A DNA stretch of 64,000 nt, from NCBI RefSeq assembly GCF_003286085.1, contig NW_020825294.1, forward strand, positions 7,564,001 through 7,628,000, in the 5' to 3' direction. The notes beneath the pieces were generated by a model that saw only the letters and a program-made list of their open reading frames with translations, was not told the origin of the DNA and did not search any database. Every line of letters begins with the position of its first letter. Positions within the stretch are counted from its first letter, which is position 1. The stretch is from Drosophila persimilis. Taxonomy: Eukaryota; Arthropoda; Insecta; Diptera; Drosophilidae. The position numbers and the translations under genes are program-made. This document shows positions 60,001-64,000 of this stretch, one piece after another.

Positions 60001-63000
60001 TAATAATGGAGCTTGTCGAGGGGGAAGGAGGAAATGCCCAGCCAAGGAGCGATGGCTATGAAAGGAACAACAAGTGCAGCAATCAGCAATTTTTGCGGTC
60101 ATGCCATTGAGTAAAAAAAAACAAAATTATGGAAAACAAAAACAAACAACCATGGGGTTGATTGAGGGAATTTGAACTTTCCTAGTAATTGAACTTCATT
60201 TAATATTCGTTTACAGTATGCGTATGCCATTCAAACCCCTCTCACGGGCTCGACCTTTTTCGAATATCTTTATCGTTTTCAATATAATTGATTGCCTTTT
60301 TTCTCAGTATATACTTATGAGTATTGCTTTTATTTTTCCGCTCTTGAGCATAAAAGTGAAGACAAGGCATCAGTAATGGGCATTAAAACGGAACAAAATG
60401 TGTCAGCCTGATGGATATTTCCCTGCCTCTCTGTCTACCATATCTTTCACTTCCACTAAGGCACTTTTCCTGCCTCTACATCTACTATGTCCCACCCTTC
60501 TCCTGAGGCACTCAATATCGTCCATAAAAAAAGAAGAACTTGCGTTGTCAATATTAAAATTGAAAATATTTCATTGCCAGGCTTCCGCATAGATTTGATC
60601 CTACAGTCTGTCGACATGATTGGAATTATAATAAGCTTCTCTGCCAAAAAAAAGAATAAGAAAGAAAGATTTATTTCTTTCTCTTCTTTGTCTATAGCCT
60701 TGGATACCCAACAATGTGGGGCTGTCCAGAAAGATGTGGGCGGGGCAGGCATAACATGTAGTTAACTTCGTACAAGTTTTTGTCGAATACGAGTATGTGT
60801 TCCTATCATAAGTTTTGTGTGTGTTCCGCCTTTGTTGCGCTCACTTGAGCTTGAAACTCGTCATGTACGGCTGCCCCAAAAAGTAGGCAACACAAAATGT
60901 ATATATGTACGTATGCATGCAGATAAGGCAAGAGCCGGTCTCACACAAACAAACACATAGCACTGCACACATAGATACACCAGAAACCATGCAGATATAC
61001 CACACAAATAGACCACACACAAATTTATGTTTATGTAAAAGAAAAGCAGGAAAGATGAACAAGTTTAATATGCCGAAGTTTGTATATCCTATCAAATCTG
61101 TGCCTTAAGTCCATAAATCTCTTTACTGATGTCTTGCGCAACTGATTGCTAAAAAATCAACAAAATATACATATACACATATATGTATAAGATATATTCC
61201 TTCAGCAGAAACATGCTAAAGTATTCTAATTCTGATACCAGTTTTCCAGATTAAATAGTCTTGAATATACAATCAATGGCAGAAATGTGATTTGGTAATC
61301 AGATCATATTATCGATGTTTTAAAAACCGTTTACAAATGTATAATACTGTTTTATTGACATCTTAAAAAAAAACAGAGAAAGTATTTACTACATTCAGAG
61401 CGGAATAGATTCGGGTCTTGTGTTGAATATACTCTGAGTGTTAAGCTCGTTTTGAACATGCTTTTTGATAGATTGTCCAATGTGACCCAATCTTGCCGAG
61501 TTTTCTGAAGAAAAGATAGCCATCAAAAATACCCAAATTAAAATTATTTAATTTTGAAAATACTTTCTATTCGTTGCAAATATTTAATCAAAATCACATT
61601 ACCTTCTTTAAGGGTATTCAAATGTAATGCAAATGAAAGCAGCATGAGATATATTTTTGTGCCAATTCTTGTTTGAGCATTTTTTTGGCACATTCCCCCT
61701 TTCAGATTTCCTCTTGAATTGTAATTTCACAACTGTTGACTGGATTATGTAGTTTTGGGGGTTCCTTGTAACATATACATTACCATATGTGAAATTTGGG
61801 ATGTAAATGTGGCTTGTCCAACATGCGTTTTCCCCTAAAAATTATTTTAAACGATTATTGGCGAATGATTCCTATTTTAAGCTCATTCGTGATTCACTTT
61901 GACTATTTGCCAATCGACTATATTCATTCCATATAGATGGACAGCCGAAAGGATACTCTCGTATTTGTTGAACCACTAAGCCTGTAATCCCTTTTCTGTT
62001 TCGACTGGGATTGTAAATTATGTAAATAACAAATCCAAACAAAAATCCAAATACAAATAGTAGGTATGCAAAAGGTAAGGAGACTCTCATCAACAGATGA
62101 AGCACCCATGAATCTGGTCTCCTTAATTGGCAATTTGTGACTGACGCAACATGCGACGCCTTGGTATGGGTCTGTAACTGAAGTTGGAATGAAGCTGAGG
62201 CTGTGAAAGAAAATACTTCTTAAGGAGATGAAAAGAGCATTGTGTAAAGCACCAGTCCCTGACATGGCATTGATTTCTGCTTCTGGCATTGCCATCAATT
62301 GATGCCACTTCGGTTGGGAAATTCGAAAGTTCGAGTGAATGGGGGGCACGGCAACTGTTGAATTTTGGCTGACAAAAGCCATGACTCAAAGATGATGACG
62401 AGCCGGAATTAGGTTAATATAAATTGGATTTGCTTGCTTATTTCCATAAGCAGTTGCCAGACAGGTGCTGGAGTGCACTCTCAACAGCAACTTCCTTTTA
62501 ATCACAATCCACGTCCGTATTTCAGGCGCTGCCTTGTGCGTTTCATGTACATATTTGCATATATTTATTATTTAATGGATATTTCATACGTATCAAGCTG
62601 CAATCTGCCTCTGCCGAGCTATTGTTATCTTTTGTACTTGGCAAATCTCCTTTCAAGCCGCCTGCCACAGTTTTCTTATTTCCTTAACGGACTGCCTTGA
62701 AAAATCCGCGCACGTGGAAATCCCTTCATAATATGGGAAAAAGTTTTTTCGACACAGCCTGCAGAGAATACACGAATTCTTAATACCGTTTTTGGATTTG
62801 GGTCTGTCTGCTTTAAGGCTTTTTCAGGGAAGGATAAATCTGTTCATTTGATGCCATGATTGAACAAAAAAACGAAGGTGTAAAGATCAAAAATTTAATG
62901 CAAGAAATTATTATTTTCAAGCTAATGAGACTCTTTATTGAATTCGTGAATGCGTGGAGAAATCCATTAAATTCATGAAAAATAATGTATTTTTTTGAAT

Positions 63001-63704
63001 TTATATTCATGAGTATCAACATTATTGAATGCTTTCGACACCTAACCGGAAGGCCACCATAAATCAATATGCATACGCAGCCAATATGGATATATTATTA
63101 CATACTTACAGCAAATGTACATTTGCTCTCGATTAAGTTCAGAGTTCATCTTTAATAGCCACAAAACCAAAGAACAAAGGTCCATTCGCCTCTTTTACTC
63201 TATACAAGAAGAAATCCAGGCCAAAAATGTTTATTCATGGATAACCTTGAACCAATCTATACATCATTGATGATTTTTTTGGTATTTGGGGGTCTGAACG
63301 CGTCTATACATCAATTCTGATTTCGGTTGCTGGTTGGGTCTTAACGCATCTGCAGTGATTTAATGATTGCCATCGACCCAAGTAATGGGCAACCGTCCTT
63401 TTCCTTCCCATCCGGACGTTTCGGTTACGCCCTTATTGACGATGCGCACATGTCTATGGGCTGATGAGTAGCAAGTGGGAAGTGGGCCCAAAGGGATAAT
63501 AACCGTAACCATAACGCCCACACATAGACACACTTTCACTGAGGCAGCTATAGGAGGAGGCCAGTGATTTAAGCACTTGTTCGAGAGCAACACGGCGTAT
63601 GAGTAATGTGCTGCGATGGACCGAAAAGTTAACTTGTTGACGCTGCTTGTGCCTAGAGTATTAGCCCGACGCAATTTCTGATTTGCCTCTTTTTTCTGTT
63701 GCAG
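54018..63704. other. Long non-coding stretch
   Basis: No supported gene. 54.9-55.1, 58.3-59.4 and 61.1-61.9 kb are AT-rich. The 152-codon minus-strand frame at 61924-62382 starts with ATG and contains one hydrophobic stretch (LLTFCIPTICIWIFVWICYL) but has no codon bias or splice support. A CA-rich tract with CACACAAACA units lies around 60943-61020. Confidence 0.5.
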
Positions 63705-63848
63705 GCATTGAAAAAGCCCCAAGAGCCGGTGTGGAAATTGGAAAATCGAGAAACGATATACGGAATGAAGTGTCAACTAAGCCTACCCCAAAGGACTAAA
63801 ACGGAATACGAGAGTCGTTTGGTCAGTGCGCGCCAGCCGAGCCTCTAA
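63705..63848 (+). other. Candidate terminal coding exon at the right edge
   Basis: A strong acceptor (CCTCTTTTTTCTGTTGCAG, ending at 63704) with a CTGAT branch-like site opens a frame of 47 codons. It reads ALKKPQEPVWKLENRE at the start and SRLVSARQPSL before TAA at 63846-63848. The +2 frame is also open for 30 codons (IEKAPRAGVEIGKSRNDIR) to TAA at about 63797-63799, so the phase is unresolved. ATTAAA at 63956-63961 is a usable poly(A) variant. If real, this is the last exon of a plus-strand gene whose other exons lie far upstream or are not recognisable here. ATG at 63913 followed by AAGG/GTAACT would suit a 5' exon instead. No family is recognised. Confidence 0.3.
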
Positions 63849-64000
63849 TCCCAAACGAAATTGACGTTTGATTGGAGGAAAATCAACCGCACTGTCACCT
63901 ACGTGTCCAGCCATGAGGAAGGGTAACTTTTCACCTGCCCGATCCATGCTCATGCATTAAACGAGGACAGGAGTCCGTCCGAAGGACACACCACCCCAGA
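63849..64000. other. Right edge, possible 3' UTR
   Basis: Moderately GC-rich sequence after the candidate exon, with no long frame. It holds ATTAAA (63956) and a GTAACT donor-like site (63922). Its identity depends on whether the 63705 exon is real. Confidence 0.3.

Noticed and set aside
61924-62382. 152-codon minus-strand ATG frame with one hydrophobic segment
   Set aside because: A/T-ending codons throughout and an overlapping 88-codon frame on the same strand; no start or splice context. Kept only as a note in the block description.
1-64000. tRNA genes and known Drosophila microRNAs
   Set aside because: Scanning by eye for GGTTCRA B-box strings and familiar mature microRNA sequences gave no convincing match; tRNAscan-SE and miRBase alignment would be decisive.

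Overview
The window looks like 64 kb of gene-poor, AT-rich insect euchromatin, most likely from a Drosophila of the obscura group (the pseudoobscura, persimilis and miranda type). The main reason is a near-complete 1.1 kb non-autonomous Helentron/DINE-1-type repeat at 39811-40911, whose sequence I recognise as a common interspersed repeat of that group. Drosophila-like GTAAGT/GTGAGT donors, TATA elements and GC-biased codon use in the one clear gene agree with this. The species is inferred, not proven.

Layout. 1-22,000 is AT-rich non-coding DNA with a few core-promoter-like or splice-bounded short open segments (around 2.9, 5.4, 8.1, 18.2 and 20.2 kb) and several short perfect hairpins. At 22.03-22.57 kb, on the minus strand, lies a membrane-anchored protein-coding relic with two in-frame stops, which I cannot assign to a family. 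22.6-35.5 kb is again non-coding, apart from one unusually long open frame (25.4-26.1 kb) with no recognisable domain. 35.5-36.65 kb is a GC-rich mosaic: a plus-strand open segment with possible LTR-like features, then a minus-strand nardilysin (M16 metallopeptidase) C-terminal relic. The two copies of an 18-bp direct repeat lie 707 bp apart around the relic. The Helentron-type element follows at 39.8-40.9 kb.

The only confident protein-coding gene is an intronless 297-codon plus-strand gene at 52660-53553. It has a cysteine-rich N-terminus, a helical middle and a basic C-terminal tail, and I recognise no known family. Directly downstream, on the opposite strand, is a possible two-exon micro-gene (53769-54011). 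At the right edge, a strong splice acceptor at 63704 opens into a possible terminal coding exon, so this end may enter another gene.

No tRNA, rRNA, known microRNA, CRISPR array or intact autonomous transposon was seen. The genes do not form a visible pathway. The window reads as a regulatory or intergenic desert holding one orphan-type gene, two decayed gene copies and one repeat insertion. Everything labelled candidate is low confidence and rests on splice, promoter or open-frame features only.
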